From NCBI GenBank assembly GCA_035578175.1, contig JAQMRL010000001.1:237289038-237353037 (forward strand): a stretch of DNA of 64,000 nt, in the 5' to 3' direction. The DNA is from Catonia carolina. Lineage: Eukaryota; Arthropoda; Insecta; Hemiptera; Achilidae. Shown piece after piece: positions 24,505 to 36,247 of the stretch. The first letter of the stretch is position 1, and each line of letters opens with the position of its first letter. Under the pieces are notes generated by a model. The model was not told the origin of the DNA and did no database searches. It saw only the letters and a list, made by a program, of their open reading frames with translations. Both the position numbers and the translations under genes were made by a program.

Positions 24505-24639
24505 AATCGCTAAAAACATGTTTTTTGGGTTCAGGGGGTCTGAAAACGTGTAGATTCGGTGAAAACTCGATTTTGAAAAATCGACATGAAAACAATACTT
24601 TCCTTCCTATATATTCATATAGGCAAGAGAAAGTAAAAA
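23665..24639 (-). mobile_element. Helentron-like family B, copy j
   Basis: Full-length copy with both ends intact and the longest CA tract in the window (24448-24503). Same block order as copy i. Confidence 0.93.
24448..24503. repeat. (CA)n microsatellite inside element B
   Basis: Uninterrupted CA run of about 28 units. Confidence 0.95.
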
Positions 24640-24647
24640 CATGAGAG

Positions 24648-24740
24648 TGGCCGTTCTATGGCGCGGTGGTTAGCGTGCTGGGCTGCGAAACGTGCTATAC
24701 TCTATGTCAGCTAAGTTGATACCTGGAAAAACGATTTTAA
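24648..24740 (+). repeat. tRNA-like SINE head fragment
   Basis: GGCGCGGTGGTTAGCGTGCT is a box-A-like pol III word, with a decayed GTTGATACCTGG box-B region. It abuts the end of B copy j. Confidence 0.5.
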
Positions 24741-25105
24741 AGAAAAATATTACGTAGCGCGATCCATCAAAAAAGATTACGTTCGTTATACAGAAAGTTT
24801 ACAGCTATTATTATTTTTATTATAATTTATATTCTTAATCTTATTATCATAAACATTTATTTGGGATCTTTTCCGTTTTCTGTATGCCACTATCAAATCT
24901 TAATTTCCTGAAGGTTACACAATTCTCCCACTCCTGCGTCTAGCGCGCCAATCGGACTAGCAATATTCCAGCGTAGTGTCAACTCCACTCCGAATTCACA
25001 GTTTGTTACTACACAGTCCGCTAGGAATTTTGAAGAGTTACTTAATAATATTCGGACAAAGGAATAAAGATGCTGCAAAGTTCGTTCAAGAAAAGGGGTT
25101 AACTA

Positions 25106-25262
25106 AAAAAGTATGAGTGAAACACTCACACGACTTTTTCTCTTCCCAATGTAAATAATATAATAAATAAAAAGACAATAAAAAAATATAACGTAATAGT
25201 ATAACGTTGTCAGGTAAAAGCAAAAAATTAATTAAAAAACATAACGTAATATTAATGTAGTA
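25106..25262 (-). mobile_element. Element B hairpin-end fragment (copy k)
   Basis: GAGTGAAACACTCACAC hairpin, CTTTTTCTCTTCCCAATG and a later AAAAAACATAACGTAAT block, with the intervening part rearranged. Confidence 0.55.
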
Positions 25263-25539
25263 ATAGCAAAAGAAAACAATCAAAATAAGAAATAAAACAA
25301 GAGAATAGTACTATGTTACACGTACTGGGACTGGGAAGGACGAGTGTACGAGTGCGTGAGTGTGTCTGTCTCAGTATGAGTATTCAGTCAGACCGGGATT
25401 GGGAGAAATGAACAAGTGTGTAACCACTCAGTGAATTTGGATTTGATAGTGGCATACAGAAAACGGAAAAGGCCCTTTATTAGTAACTAGACTTGAGGTT
25501 GTTAATTGTAAACAAAGTACTAATAGGTAATAGGTTACC
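25263..25539. other. No feature recognised
   Basis: Contains a GAGTGTACGAGTGCGTGAGTG stretch similar in character to 29180-29215; function unknown. Confidence 0.3.
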
Positions 25540-25775
25540 TTATTGTAATTCTTTTACATTCAATAAAACTTCATCAGACGACACATCATCCTCGTTGTCA
25601 CAACTTAAATCATGTTCCAAATTCACAACAATCTTTTGTACTTGAACTTTGCTCAAAGAATCTAAATCCCACACGCGATTCTCCATCTTTTCCACTTGGG
25701 CTATTCAGTTTTTCCACTTATTCACCGACACTTTAGAAACCCTAATTTCCGAAAGTTTCTTTACTTCTTAAGAGT
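25540..25775 (-). pseudogene. Protein-like tail, possible transposase C-terminus
   Basis: A minus-strand frame with coding-like composition reads KLSEIRVSKVSVNKWKN, an in-frame TGA, then VEKMENRVWDLDSL, an acidic LSCDNEDDVSSDEVLL segment and a TAA. A W near an E-rich segment and an acidic Ser-rich tail resemble C-termini of insect DDE transposases, but I cannot name the family. It may be the other end of the family whose N-terminus is at 39.1 kb. Confidence 0.3.
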
Positions 25776-26334
25776 TTTCACTGGTTATGGTGAGTTCGCG
25801 GCTTATTTGAAAAGGTTCCGTCTGCTGGATGATGGATGATTCGTGCGTCTGTTTGCTTGAAAAAGTTAATTAAAAAATGGACCACGTAATTGATACTTAA
25901 TAATTGTACGTAAGTACCTGTAGTATAGTAACACAAAACACAAGTAAACATTCACTTTTAGAAACACTACTATGAAAATGCGAGAGAAAGGAATTATAGG
26001 CCTACTATATCGACACTATAACTGTTGTTTAAGTGTAATTAAATATTACTCTCAGTAATAAAATCAGTTAACATGAACGTTCTACTGTTATCAATTCTTG
26101 TTTTGTTTATATTTCTATGTGTGACATATGACATAATCAGTTTATAATTAACTCGAACACGAACAGCATGTGTTGAAAGTTTTTAAAAGAACAATGAAGT
26201 GCGAAAACTCATGTTTTCGGAAATGCATGACTTCCTCACCTCCCGACAAGAACGGTGTACACAAGGTCGTGTGCCAAGCTAGAGTTCCACATACTCTACG
26301 TTGCATCTGTTCAATTTACAAACAAGAAGCATCC
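25776..26334. other. No feature recognised
   Basis: Unique-looking AT-rich sequence; one TAGGCCTA at 25997. Confidence 0.35.
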
Positions 26335-26527
26335 CTATGATCCAATGCGATGAGGATGATATGTATGACTTGTAAATGAGGTATAGTCTACTATAGACTC
26401 AGGCCAACCATTCCTGAAAGTGTATCGTTAATTGAACCCAAACCGTGAAAGTATACCGGTAACCTATCTATTATTCAAATCCGTTTAAAAGTAACTACAT
26501 TTACTAGGATTTGAACCACGAAACCTG
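26335..26527 (-). repeat. SINE family E, partial copy E4
   Basis: GCGATGAGGATGATATGTATGAC through TTAATTGAACCCAAACC to ACTAGGATTTGAACCACG (box B on the minus strand); head truncated. Confidence 0.7.
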
Positions 26528-27417
26528 ATTATGAATAAAAATAAAATATTTTTAATAATAATTTATTGACATAAATATTAAAATAAATGCAAATATAAAA
26601 ACTATTTAAAATTCGAACGGCTAGCACATTTAAAACACAAGAAATAAAAGATTCAACATATAACGAACAAAAAATAACATCAAACAAGTTTTAAACAAAA
26701 AGTTTCACAACTAAAAAGTCAAATGTAAGGTTGCACACAGTAAAAAAAAGAGAATACAGCTGGTCAATACGCTTGAATTATCAAAAGAATAACAACAATA
26801 GGAAAAAGTACTTGGAGAAGGGAAATAAAAAATTAAAAAGAGAATCATCAGAAACGATTTTCTAGCAAACGTGATTGCTTTAGCAAGCCCCTAGAGTTAC
26901 ACAAAAGAACGAAGTATATACGGTACACAACCGTTATTTGAGTTTCTTTTTGGAAATTTATCTAGGGTTAATCTGTTTCACAAGATTTGTTAGAAAACGT
27001 TTTTTTACAGATACGCTTGAGCTTGTTGGTTAGTTGTACCAAGTTTTCCAATCTTTTTATCAGCACTAAGGCACTTTTAACGACCGCATGTTCTATCATC
27101 CAGAAAATTTACATGATCGTCCAATTCAAACTGAAAATCCTTTCTCCCACAAACTAATAAACAGAAAATTTAATTTTCTAGTTTTATTTACAAACGTATA
27201 CGTCTGTATATAAGTTTAATATTTGTACCCTACCTATTTTACTATAACACTGATGGATAAAGAAACTAAATAAATTTTCCCACTACTAGTCATTAATTTT
27301 CCCATATATAGAAATAACACTATTATTAAGCCGAAGGTAGTTTAATGACACTAATGTTCAGAAAGGCCAAACAGATTTACGAATTAATAACAAATATTAG
27401 GAAGGTTGGATAGAAAA
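26528..27417. other. AT-rich, no gene
   Basis: No recognised feature. Confidence 0.4.
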
Positions 27418-27580
27418 ACAATATTGTAACATAACAGTAACATTCTAGAAATAGTTTACAGTAAGAAATTGTGTATTACATGAGGTGGAATGTAGGTATT
27501 GAACAAGGATAATGGATTGCGATGAATGAAATGTTTTGAATAGGAATTCTCGGAAATAGAAACTAGTAGAATCATTTCTT
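27418..27580 (+). repeat. Dispersed repeat D, copy 1
   Basis: Shares AATATTGTAACAT, TTCTAGAAATAGTTTA, TTGCGATGAATGAAAT and GAATTCTCGGAAAT words in order with 38590 and 59917. Class unknown. Confidence 0.6.
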
Positions 27581-27900
27581 TTTACAGTAACTTTGCTTCT
27601 TCGACACGGCTCGTGGCGAGGCGACATGTCGTGGTTTCAGTAGCGATCTGGCAGGCAGGTCAGCCTGTAGAATAACAGTCTATGCTTCAAAAGATCGTTT
27701 ATCGAAAATCAAATTAATCGTTAAATTGTTGAAGAATTTAAATAAATTATAAAATAATCATCATACAAAAACCGTGTTTTTAATGCTTCCTATACACAAT
27801 ATCCCATATCCTCTGGATAGTTCGACATTTCGATAATTCGACAACCTCTAAGTCTACAATGTCTCGAACTATCGAAGTTCTACAGTATTTTTATTTATTT

Positions 27901-28146
27901 TACCATGTTCTGATAAAGCGGTGAAAGTGTTAGAAGGGATTGTTTGAGGAACTATCAGACCACAGGTATAAAGGCACTTAGCGCCTTTGTAGTCAGTTAG
28001 TTAGTACTTGACTGTGAATGGAATAAGTGTTCTTGGGACGTTTCGAAATACAGCGTTACGGAACCGGTTCTGAATTACGTAAATAGTTCGTTGCGTACGG
28101 GTGGTATCAAGTGGTTGTGGACAGGTAAATCATAGTTTTGATCGTT
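27901..28146 (+). repeat. Dispersed repeat C, copy 1, with TATA/Inr
   Basis: Aligns with 61052-61307. Contains TATAAA at 27967 and an arthropod initiator TCAGTT whose A (27995) is 28 bases from the start of the TATA box, i.e. correctly spaced. Homology ends just after CAGGTAAATC, a splice-donor-like word. It could be an LTR or the promoter and leader of a retroelement. Confidence 0.55.
27967..27998 (+). promoter_or_regulatory. TATA box and initiator in repeat C
   Basis: TATAAA followed 28 bases later by the A of TCAGTT. Spacing matches RNA polymerase II core promoters; the second copy of the repeat has decayed forms of both (TATAGA, TGAGTG). Confidence 0.45.
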
Positions 28147-29899
28147 AACAGACATTTATCTCACTTAAAGTCAAGTTTAGTTTATTATTAATTTAATTGA
28201 AGTAATCTAATTGTATTTGTTAGTACCTAGTCTACTTTAAATAATTGATTGAGTCAATAAATAATTGTTATAAGGTTAAAGAAAGTCTGTTTTTTATTAT
28301 TATACCCAGATCCCGAACGCCCCTAAGTTTACGTGTTAGAGAAGTCATGAAAAATTGGTTTTTTTAAGTTCTACTCCCTTGAACATTTTGGCTTTCTCTG
28401 ATGATTTGGAGCTGTTTCCAGGCAAGTTCAGACTACTGGTTGCTGACATGAAGGGTCCTAAAAAAACAATACGGCGAAAGAATTCTTAGAGTGTGGTCTG
28501 CAAAAAGAACTTCCAGAAGTATCTAAAGGAACTTTACTTGATCTAAAATTACCCTGATTGAAGACAAAAAACAGTAGCAAAACCATTTTTAATTTCCCTT
28601 AATTTTTATTAAATAATACATATTAAAGCAATAATTATTAAAGTTCTTACTCTAAACTGCACATTCAGTCAATTGTATGGAAGAGGAAAACATTTTTGAT
28701 AGAGAGAAAAGTCCTTAAGAAATTTTCTAAAGACTATTTAAAAACCACAGTATGTAGAGAACATTCCTTGTTTATGACAAAAATCTTCAGAACCGTTTTT
28801 TAGAAAAATGAATTTTTATTTTTGCAAAAAAAATTAAAATTACAAAAACTTTTCGGAGTTTAGTTGAAAGAACTTTAATTTCCATGGTTCAGTCAAAAGT
28901 AGTCATGGAATGTGAAAATCATTTGAAATCTGGGTAAAGAAAATGTTGAACAACCGCAATATTCACTCTACACTATTGACTACGGAAGAAAATAAAAACT
29001 TCAAACAACAATTTTGTTTTCAGACAATATAATTAAATTAAACGAGTTTATTTTTACTCATATTTTGGTGGTTTATCTTCCCCTCCGAGTCTTACTCAAA
29101 GGAATGCGTTGCAGTGTTTATGGCGTACACAATAATAAAACCGAGAAAGATTACTGAATGAGAAAAACGCAGCCGGAAACGAAGAGTGCGTGAGTGACTG
29201 AGTATACACAGTAGAGTAAGCGATGTTGGTTGCCATGGTTACAAATATCTTTCGCCTCCCCTTTTTTGTAGCCTACGTGTGAATCGTTTTTCCTTTCAAT
29301 CTAATAATTTTCCATAGTAATACAGTACGTACAACCTCCATAAAGAAGCACAAATAGTATGTTGCAAGTATACATATTAATTTTACTTTTTTTTCTAATC
29401 TAAATGGTAGTTAGTCACGCTAAGTAAATTAAACACACTTATAAAATAAGCAAATATGTAGGTACGTGTAGATAAACGGTATGTAATTTTTCTAGGAATT
29501 AAAACATTTACAAAGCATAATTTTTTAAATTATATACTTTTATTATTTAAATCATTGCAAACATTTTAATGTCTGTAGGCCTACATAATCTTTTATAAAA
29601 AAAATTTGAAATATTGTTTCTATTAATTATGCCTCACCGTTTGAGCACCTGTAAATAAGTTATACTTAAATCTTCCTAACCAGTTCGGGCATTGCCGAAA
29701 TTTTAAAATAACGGAATTATATCACTTCAGAATTTGGTCGGCCAATCCGCTACGTAACTGGCTCAGATCGGTCAAAGCTATTATTTATTTTGGAATTAGA
29801 ATTACTAACTTAAAATAAATAATTTAATAGGTTTTGGAAATAAATTTGAAGATTTTTTCATTTTTAACGCGTGGAAAGTGTACCATAGTAAAAGTACAA
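28147..29899. other. No gene; possible decayed B-like sequence
   Basis: 28330-28990 has wording like decayed B-related elements (CAGAACCGTTTTTTAGAAAAATG). 29155-29250 is GC-richer. No ORF recognised. Confidence 0.3.
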
Positions 29900-29903
29900 T
29901 TAA

Positions 29904-30148
29904 AGGGGTCGGGAGAAGACAGCGCTAATCCACATTTTATGCAAAGTCATTTTAAAAGATTTCTGAAATCTACAAATCATGTTTTTGAATTTTTTGTTAA
30001 ACATTTATTTTTTCTGTTAATCTGGGTTCGTAAGATCATAAATATGGCATCCTGTTTAAAACGTGCTGAACATTTTATTTTTACAGAAATATTTAAGAAA
30101 AATCACATGAAAAATTTAGTGGGTTAGCACTTTCTTCTCCCGACCCCT
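29904..30148. mobile_element. 245-bp MITE in a TTAA site (piggyBac-like)
   Basis: Inverted ends AGGGGTCGGGAGAAG / CTTCTCCCGACCCCT continue with mismatches through GCGCTAATCCAC. TTAA lies directly on each side (29900 and 30149), the target site of piggyBac transposons. The 97-codon ORF crossing it is incidental. Confidence 0.75.
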
Positions 30149-30165
30149 TTAATTTGTAGAAACAA

Positions 30166-30201
30166 AGGAAGTTATGGTAATTCCTAATTACCTTAACTTC
30201 C
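30166..30201. repeat. Imperfect 36-bp palindrome
   Basis: GGAAGTTATGGTAATT is mirrored by AATTACCTTAACTTCC around a short centre; just outside the MITE. Confidence 0.6.
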
Positions 30202-32882
30202 ATTATTAAGCTAAAAATCCAATAAATAATGCAAGGAAAAAATCCCATTGTTACAATAAGTTACATTAGAATAGTAGTTACACAATACGTTGTAAACCAG
30301 CCAACTGTTAATCATCTAATACAGGTATTATTCTTTAGACCGGTGTATTTCCCCATCAATGTTTTTGGGTCTTTCTTCCACCTACCAACTTGCAACCAAT
30401 CATTGGGATGGTTCTCCTCACCGTTGGCCCCCAGGTCGGTTTGTTGGGAGGGAGGCTTGTCAACCAGAAGTTTCCTGGTTCGGATCCAGGAAATTAAAAT
30501 CAGTTTCCTTAGGACTTATAAGTGGTTAGTTAAGAAGAAACAATTGGAGTAAATTTATAGGTAGCTATATTTATTAAGGGTTTGTTAAGTTTTTTGTATT
30601 AAAATCGCGGCAGAAAAAAGGTTGGCTATATTTTTAAAAGGCTATGGATTATTTTCTAGTAGTTTCATATCCGTATTCATTAATTTATTATTCATTAAAT
30701 ATTTAGTTTAAAGCAAGGAAATATAGTTTTTTATTTATTCTTCTCATGCTCTGCTGATAGAGCTGGCGCCCAATTTTTTTTTTTTTTTTGAGTTCATATT
30801 GAAATATTTGCCCACCGTTAAAGTTGAAGGCGGTGAAAATGAAAGTTGCTTCTAGTCATTGCTAGTTACTACTATATATAGTAAAATGCACTATTTACTA
30901 CCTACACCAGTAGTCACCAACTGGCAGACCGCGAGCTCAAGAGAAGAACTTTTTTTTGTATGCAGATATTATTTTTGTGTGTGATGAGAAATTATTTACG
31001 TCCAGGCCGTAAACATGCTTGGAGCAACTGGTGATGTCAACACGACATAATTTAAATTTCTCTGAAGAGAGTTGATGCTCGCTGGACAAGTTTACGACTG
31101 CGATCAGACTGAAAGCAACTCGTGATAGCGCCGTGCTATAAAATACAAAATACTATCGAAAATAACACAAATAATACAAAATAACTTTTAAATACGGGCA
31201 GTGGTTTGAAGATTTAACACGTTTAACACATCTTAACTTTTATAGTTGGCAAAATAAGTAAAAATTTGTTTCGTCAAAATTTTAAACGGACATAGATCAA
31301 ATTTAGTTGCCCAGTGATTTACATGATCGATGGTCGACCAATAAACACACACGGAAGACTCATAGCCGAACAGTATTATCCAGTATTATTCCTGGAGAAT
31401 GGAGGGGGCAGATTGACATACTATTCGAAATAACTCAATCAATACATTAACGTTAAAAAATTTTAATCTTATTAAAGAGCTGAGCTTGAATTAAATAAAA
31501 ATTGGTGTAAAACTTTCAAAAATGGAGAGAAAAAAAGGTTATTCATTAATAAAAAAAACTAAAACTCTTCCTTTTATCTAGTGAATGAACAAAAAAATAA
31601 TGATCAAAATCAGTCCCGAGGAAGCGGAAACCAAAATGGGAAAATAAAATCCATTCCTTTAAAATATATAGATAGTAATGTAATAATACTGCAACTATTT
31701 CAGTGCGTGATATACGTTTGCGGCATTAACGGAATTGAACGATATTGCATGATTGTTTTCAGTGAACTTCCAATCGAGTTGAGTTAAGCTTACTGCGAAA
31801 CTTACATGCCTATACTGTTTTAGTTTCTATTTCGCATTATAATTCAAAACACGCGTACACCCACCACCCTTCGTCCGATCGTCAACTACTCTCTACCTTA
31901 TCATGACAGCAACTCCTGTCAGTGTTTTACAAGTAACGAGCCACACACAGTTTAGAATAAAGTTTTGATACTTCCCCCTTTCTGAACCAAAGTAACAACA
32001 AAACAACCCCGTGCTTCACAAAATTCTTCAGTATAATACCCCTTCATAGGCTCGGTCTCGCACGGATACGTTTTGATGGATCGTTTAGTAGGGGAATTGT
32101 AGTTCCTTTAAAGAAACGTAAGACACCCACCTGCATAAAACAGAAATATTCGATGCAAGTCATTATTTCTTCAAATATTAATAAAAAAAATTATTTATGA
32201 ACTGCCAAATTTCTCTTTTGGGAGTAATAAAATTACCTATATAAATTACCATTATTAGAAGACAATAGGGTTCAGCACAAATTTTCAAGAAAACAAAACG
32301 GAGACAACTATATCAAGTAATGAGAATCAATACCCAATAACTTCTCGAACACCACCTAGACTGATAATAGAGAATTGTACAATATTGCGGTGGTGTTTCT
32401 TTAACGATAATCAGATTTCAACTGATCTTCAAGACCTTGTGAAGATGGCTCTCAAAACGGTGTAAGTAGATGTGTTTTATTCGTTCAGCAATAAAAACAA
32501 TTTAACCAATTAATGTGCCGCAAATTAATCCAATATGGGTATTTGGAATTAGCTATGAAGCCCCAAAATAAGGGAACAATACTTAAATCCATTCAAAAAT
32601 ACAAAAATTTGATTTTCTTAAAAACATCTACAAGGATTTTGATCAAAACTTCTCTTATTTACTACATTAGATCTACAATAATAAAATGACATGAGTAGTA
32701 ACTTTGTGAAAATTTGTGAGGAGACTTGCTTTCGTTCAACATATCGATTTTTTTCAAAATTACAGCTTGAAGATGCTAGACCGAAAGAGTACACAAAAAC
32801 CTTGTATCAACCCCATGACAAAAAGAAAAGAAAGTAACTCGGGCTAAAGTATTATAAATTATAGAAGCTGCAGAGGTAAAGA
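30202..32882. other. Mostly unrecognised; possible hAT-type end
   Basis: At 30908 CAGTAGTCACCAACTGG followed by GACCGCGAGCTC resembles the left terminus of hAT transposons; no right end found. 30400-30500 has a tRNA-like GGTTCGGATCC word. 32560-32820 resembles decayed B-like elements. No gene recognised. Confidence 0.3.
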
Positions 32883-33225
32883 TTTTTATTCCCAGTCTAC
32901 AAAAACCAGACGCTCAAGCCTGTCTCGACGTTCGATATGCAATTCTGGACATGTACCAAACGAAACAATATAAACATCAAACAACACTTCCATGTGCTGA
33001 GAAACATTCTTGATGTACCCTGGTTTATCACGAAAAACGACCTTTATAGATTCCTTCAAATGGACTTTGTCTCCAGCGAAATGTAGAGGTTACCTCAGAA
33101 AATGAGGAACAACTCCATTGCTACGGCAACGTTGAAAAAGTTCAGCTGCTTAAAAATGATTATCACGACCAACGGCTTGAAAGTAAAAAAACAATTTAAG
33201 CTGGTGTTGTGTCACTGTTTGATTA
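32883..33225 (+). pseudogene. Fossil Jockey-type LINE, ORF2 C-terminus
   Basis: Plus-strand frame reads YKNQTLKPVSTFDMQFW, then INIKQHFHVLRNILDVPWF and ITKNDLYRFLQMDFVSSEM, a TAG, then RLPQKMRNN. These are the LYK-x-x-LKP-x-W-x-Y-G-x-QLW, QxFQxKxLR and APWYxxNxxLHxDL blocks that follow the RT domain in Jockey-clade LINEs. A second frame nearby gives RLESKKTI before TAA, matching the basic end of such proteins. No RT domain remains upstream; internal stop and frameshift show it is dead. Confidence 0.8.
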
Positions 33226-33680
33226 ATAACAGACCAGGATCGTGAACGATGAGAACGTCAAAATTTAATAGCACAGGAAGGTGCAGGATAATGTAATTTG
33301 TATTTTTTATACAAATACATAATGTATTTTTAAAATAAAATTACTAAGATTCAGCTGAATATCTTTGTAATCGTAACGGTAAATAGTTTATTAGGCCAGA
33401 ATAAAATTAGTCATCTCATTAATTTTTAAGACTACACTGTTAAATATAGCAATTAAATAATAATTTGTAATAAGTTTCTTATGTGACTCTTAAATTAACA
33501 AAAATTTGTCAATTCAACTGAAAACCCACATTGAAATGGATTTTATTTAAATTACAGCCTTAAGAGTGCAATTTACAGTAAAATACCTACACAACATGCT
33601 ACAATTGGTTTTGTAAAAATTTTTTGTGAATTCTAACGCTTTCTTTAGTAAGGTTTACTAAATAAGTAAATAAATAAGTA
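33226..33680. other. No gene seen
   Basis: AT-rich; 33500-33660 has B-like wording (ACAGCCTTAAGAGTGC). Confidence 0.3.
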
Positions 33681-33880
33681 TGCCGGTCGCATTGGCGTAG
33701 TTGGTAACGTGCTCGCCTCTCATCATGCGGTCTTGGGTTCGAATCCCACTCAGGCACATCATTTTCATAAGTTACAAAAAAATCATTTCATCATTCACAG
33801 TTACAACCCAACGTCGTTATTAATGACCACAGTAGTGATGCGACGTTAAATAAAAAAAAACAAAAGAAAGAAAAAGAAAT
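33681..33880 (+). repeat. tRNA-derived SINE, head H1 + tail T2
   Basis: Intact box A (GTTGGTAACGTGCTCGCC) and box B (GGGTTCGAATCCC), T2 tail ending GATGCGACGTTAAATAAA. Short AAATAAGTA target duplication on both sides. Confidence 0.88.
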
Positions 33881-33888
33881 AAGTAAGT

Positions 33889-34304
33889 GTTGTAGGTGGG
33901 TCATCAGCCAAAAGTCTGGTTTGAACCTCTGGACACTTTACAAAGTAAAACGAGGAGTGAAGTGGTTCATCATTGCATTCCTCACTGAGTGAAAAAGTAT
34001 GCTTACCAGCATATCAGGCCCTCCGAAAAACTTGTAATTTTCACCCTGCTAATGACACCTTCACTCCATTCATCACAGGGTCTGGCTGGCCCGTTGGCGT
34101 AGAGGTTGGAGCAACTGGCATCTACGCCGGGGTACCGGGTTCGATTCCCGGTTAGGTCTGGCATTTTTCATCACTCATCTTCATGTATCATCCTTCTCAC
34201 CGTCTGCATTAGCAGCAATTGCAAAACATTCAGACGTAAAACAAAAAAAAATCACAGGGTCTGGCTGTATAAAGAAATTCATTACTTTTACAGGAGATAA
34301 CGCT
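33889..34304 (-). repeat. Retroposon family A, copy A3, split by a SINE
   Basis: Family A sequence from the GGGTCATCAGCC hairpin end to the TACAGGAGATAAC block, interrupted by SINE 34089-34250. Its 5' part is missing where A4 begins. Confidence 0.85.
34089..34250 (+). repeat. tRNA-derived SINE, head H2 + tail T1
   Basis: Head CCGTTGGCGTAGAGGTTGG, box B GGGTTCGATTCCCGG, tail GTCTGCATTAGCAGCAATTGC and AGACGTAAAAC plus A-run. Flanked by a perfect 17-bp duplication of host A3 sequence (atcacagggtctggctg at 34072 and 34251). Intact boxes and TSD suggest a young insertion. Confidence 0.95.
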
Positions 34305-34315
34305 ACTTTAGTAGT

Positions 34316-34714
34316 GTTGTTATTTACGTCATCAGCCGAAAGTCTGGTTTGAACCTCTGGACTCTTTTCAAAGTAAAACGAGGATTAAGGCAGTTTATCA
34401 ATGCCTTCCTCACTGTGGAAAAGTATGCTTATCAGCATGTCAGGCCCTCTGAAAATCACGTATTTTCCACCATCTTCAAATGACTTCTTCACTTCAATCA
34501 CCACAGGGTTTGGATGTATAATGAAATTCATTACTCTCAGAGGAGATAACCCTGACTAGTGTCTTTTACACCTCTACCTCCTACGTTCTTAATGATTCAG
34601 TCATTTAATTGGCTGGCCATGTGATAAGAAACAAAACTACTTGTTCTGTTCAAAAACCCTGAAACTAACAGATTGAGTGCAAATAATTTAACACAACCTG
34701 CCTGTTATGGGCAC
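34316..34714 (-). repeat. Retroposon family A, copy A4
   Basis: Full-length copy beside A3, flanked by an 11-bp duplication ACTTTAGTAGT (34305 and 34715). Confidence 0.9.
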
Positions 34715-34904
34715 ACTTTAGTAGTAACGTGCAATCTTCTGTAAATAAAACATTATTAAAATTTTATCATTCGATATTAAGTTGTTCGAACTTGTTGACA
34801 AGTAGAATGTAACTGTTGTAGATAAAGTACCAAAATCGATCTTCAAATAAATACATTGTTATACTGCTTGAACATTAGTTAGTGCGGTTTTGCAACAATT
34901 CATT

Positions 34905-35177
34905 TTTATTTTCTCTTTCTCTATATGAATATATAGAGTAGGAAAATTAGTTTTCATGTCGATTTTTCAAAATCGAGTTTTCTCTACAGAGCCTAGTATA
35001 GCGTCAATTACTGATTTCCCGTATTTTTAAGTTCTACAGAAGTTTATTTTCGTTTCCCGTCATTCACTAATGATAAAAATGTACAATGTTCACTCATGAT
35101 TGAACATAATTTACATTTGTCATTATTTACATTGGCAAGAGAAAGTTGTGTGAGTATTTCAAACCAGATTTTTATAA
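34905..35177 (+). mobile_element. Element B deletion derivative (copy b)
   Basis: Both ends present (TTCTCTTTCTCTATATG and GGCAAGAGAAAGTTGTGTGAG) but the middle, CA tract included, is gone. The join is at GAGTTTTC-TCTACAGAG. Confidence 0.85.
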
Positions 35178-36237
35178 GTAGATTACTTACAAATATTAAG
35201 ATAGAAATACAGAAAGGAAAAGTTTCTAAATGATTGGCAAAAGAAAAGTGTTCCGACAGATAAAAAGTTTGTGAGAAAACCAAATCCGTAAACGTTCTAA
35301 ACAGAACTAACCACATCATTATCCAATCTACAAGTATCTTAATAAAATGTATTAACAGCCAAAAAAAAAAGAAAAGTGTTACTTCCCTTCAAAGAAAAAG
35401 TTTAAAAATACTGTTGCGTACTAAACGATTACAAGAAAGTTGTGAGTGGAGCATCTACATTAAAATACAAGGAGAGAAAGTTTGAAATTTTACGTATGCG
35501 AAGTAATCGCATATCTGCCAAACGATTTTTATGGAAATTTTAAATATCATAGTCAAGATCTTAGGAGTGCCACAGAGTAGCCTAAATTGTAAAAAGGGTA
35601 GGCCCTCGGAGGCCTGCAAGAGTCACCAAATATGCATCATATTATAAATTTATACCGCTACTTCCACAGTAATGAAATTTTTGATCTGCTACAATTTTGT
35701 CTCATTAAGAGATAATAGTGATTTCTGTTCAAAAGAAGTTGATGAAACCGGACTCGGTTCAGAAAACCGGTATTATGGGTGAATGAGAAAAGCCGATTTA
35801 TATAATGTACATACAAATGTTCATAATCACTTTACCTAATATTCTGAACAAAAAGTATTAACTACAAAAATTTTTAATTAAAAAATAACTGTAGAATGGC
35901 TTTTTATTACGCAATAAAAATTGTATTTTAATGGACAACTACAATTCAAAAATATTATTTGGCCTCCTCTTTTTTCCATATAGCCTAAGGACTTACAGTA
36001 CAGACATGTGAGGCACTTACATTAAAAATTGCCGCTTCGTATGTAAAACAAAACAAAAAACCTCACAGTACATTACGAATTACTATACAACTTCAAAAAA
36101 ATTTTATACGTTTTTAATTAAAATTATCCTTTTAAAAGCAAGAAATTATTCTTTCTCCAACTTTTATAAACACTAGAGATTTTTACGGTTCATCGAAAGA
36201 AGGCTGGCGGAAGCTGTATTTTTTCATACACGACGTT
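35178..36237. other. No gene recognised
   Basis: AT-rich; GGTAGGCCCTCGGAGGCCTGC at 35597 is a small GC-rich palindromic patch. Nothing else recognised. Confidence 0.35.
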
Positions 36238-36247
36238 AGCTTATCAA

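Noticed and set aside
18480..24644. ORFs rich in THTHTH or VCVCVC with flanking FLPIYSYRQEKV
   Set aside because: They are translations of the CA/TG tract and 3' flank of element B, repeated with every copy; not genes.
29834..30127. 97-codon plus-strand ORF
   Set aside because: It crosses the edge of a MITE and its composition is that of AT-rich non-coding DNA.
33681..33760. tRNA gene suggested by intact A and B boxes
   Set aside because: The sequence continues into a SINE tail with target duplications and recurs many times; no cloverleaf with a plausible acceptor stem is apparent.
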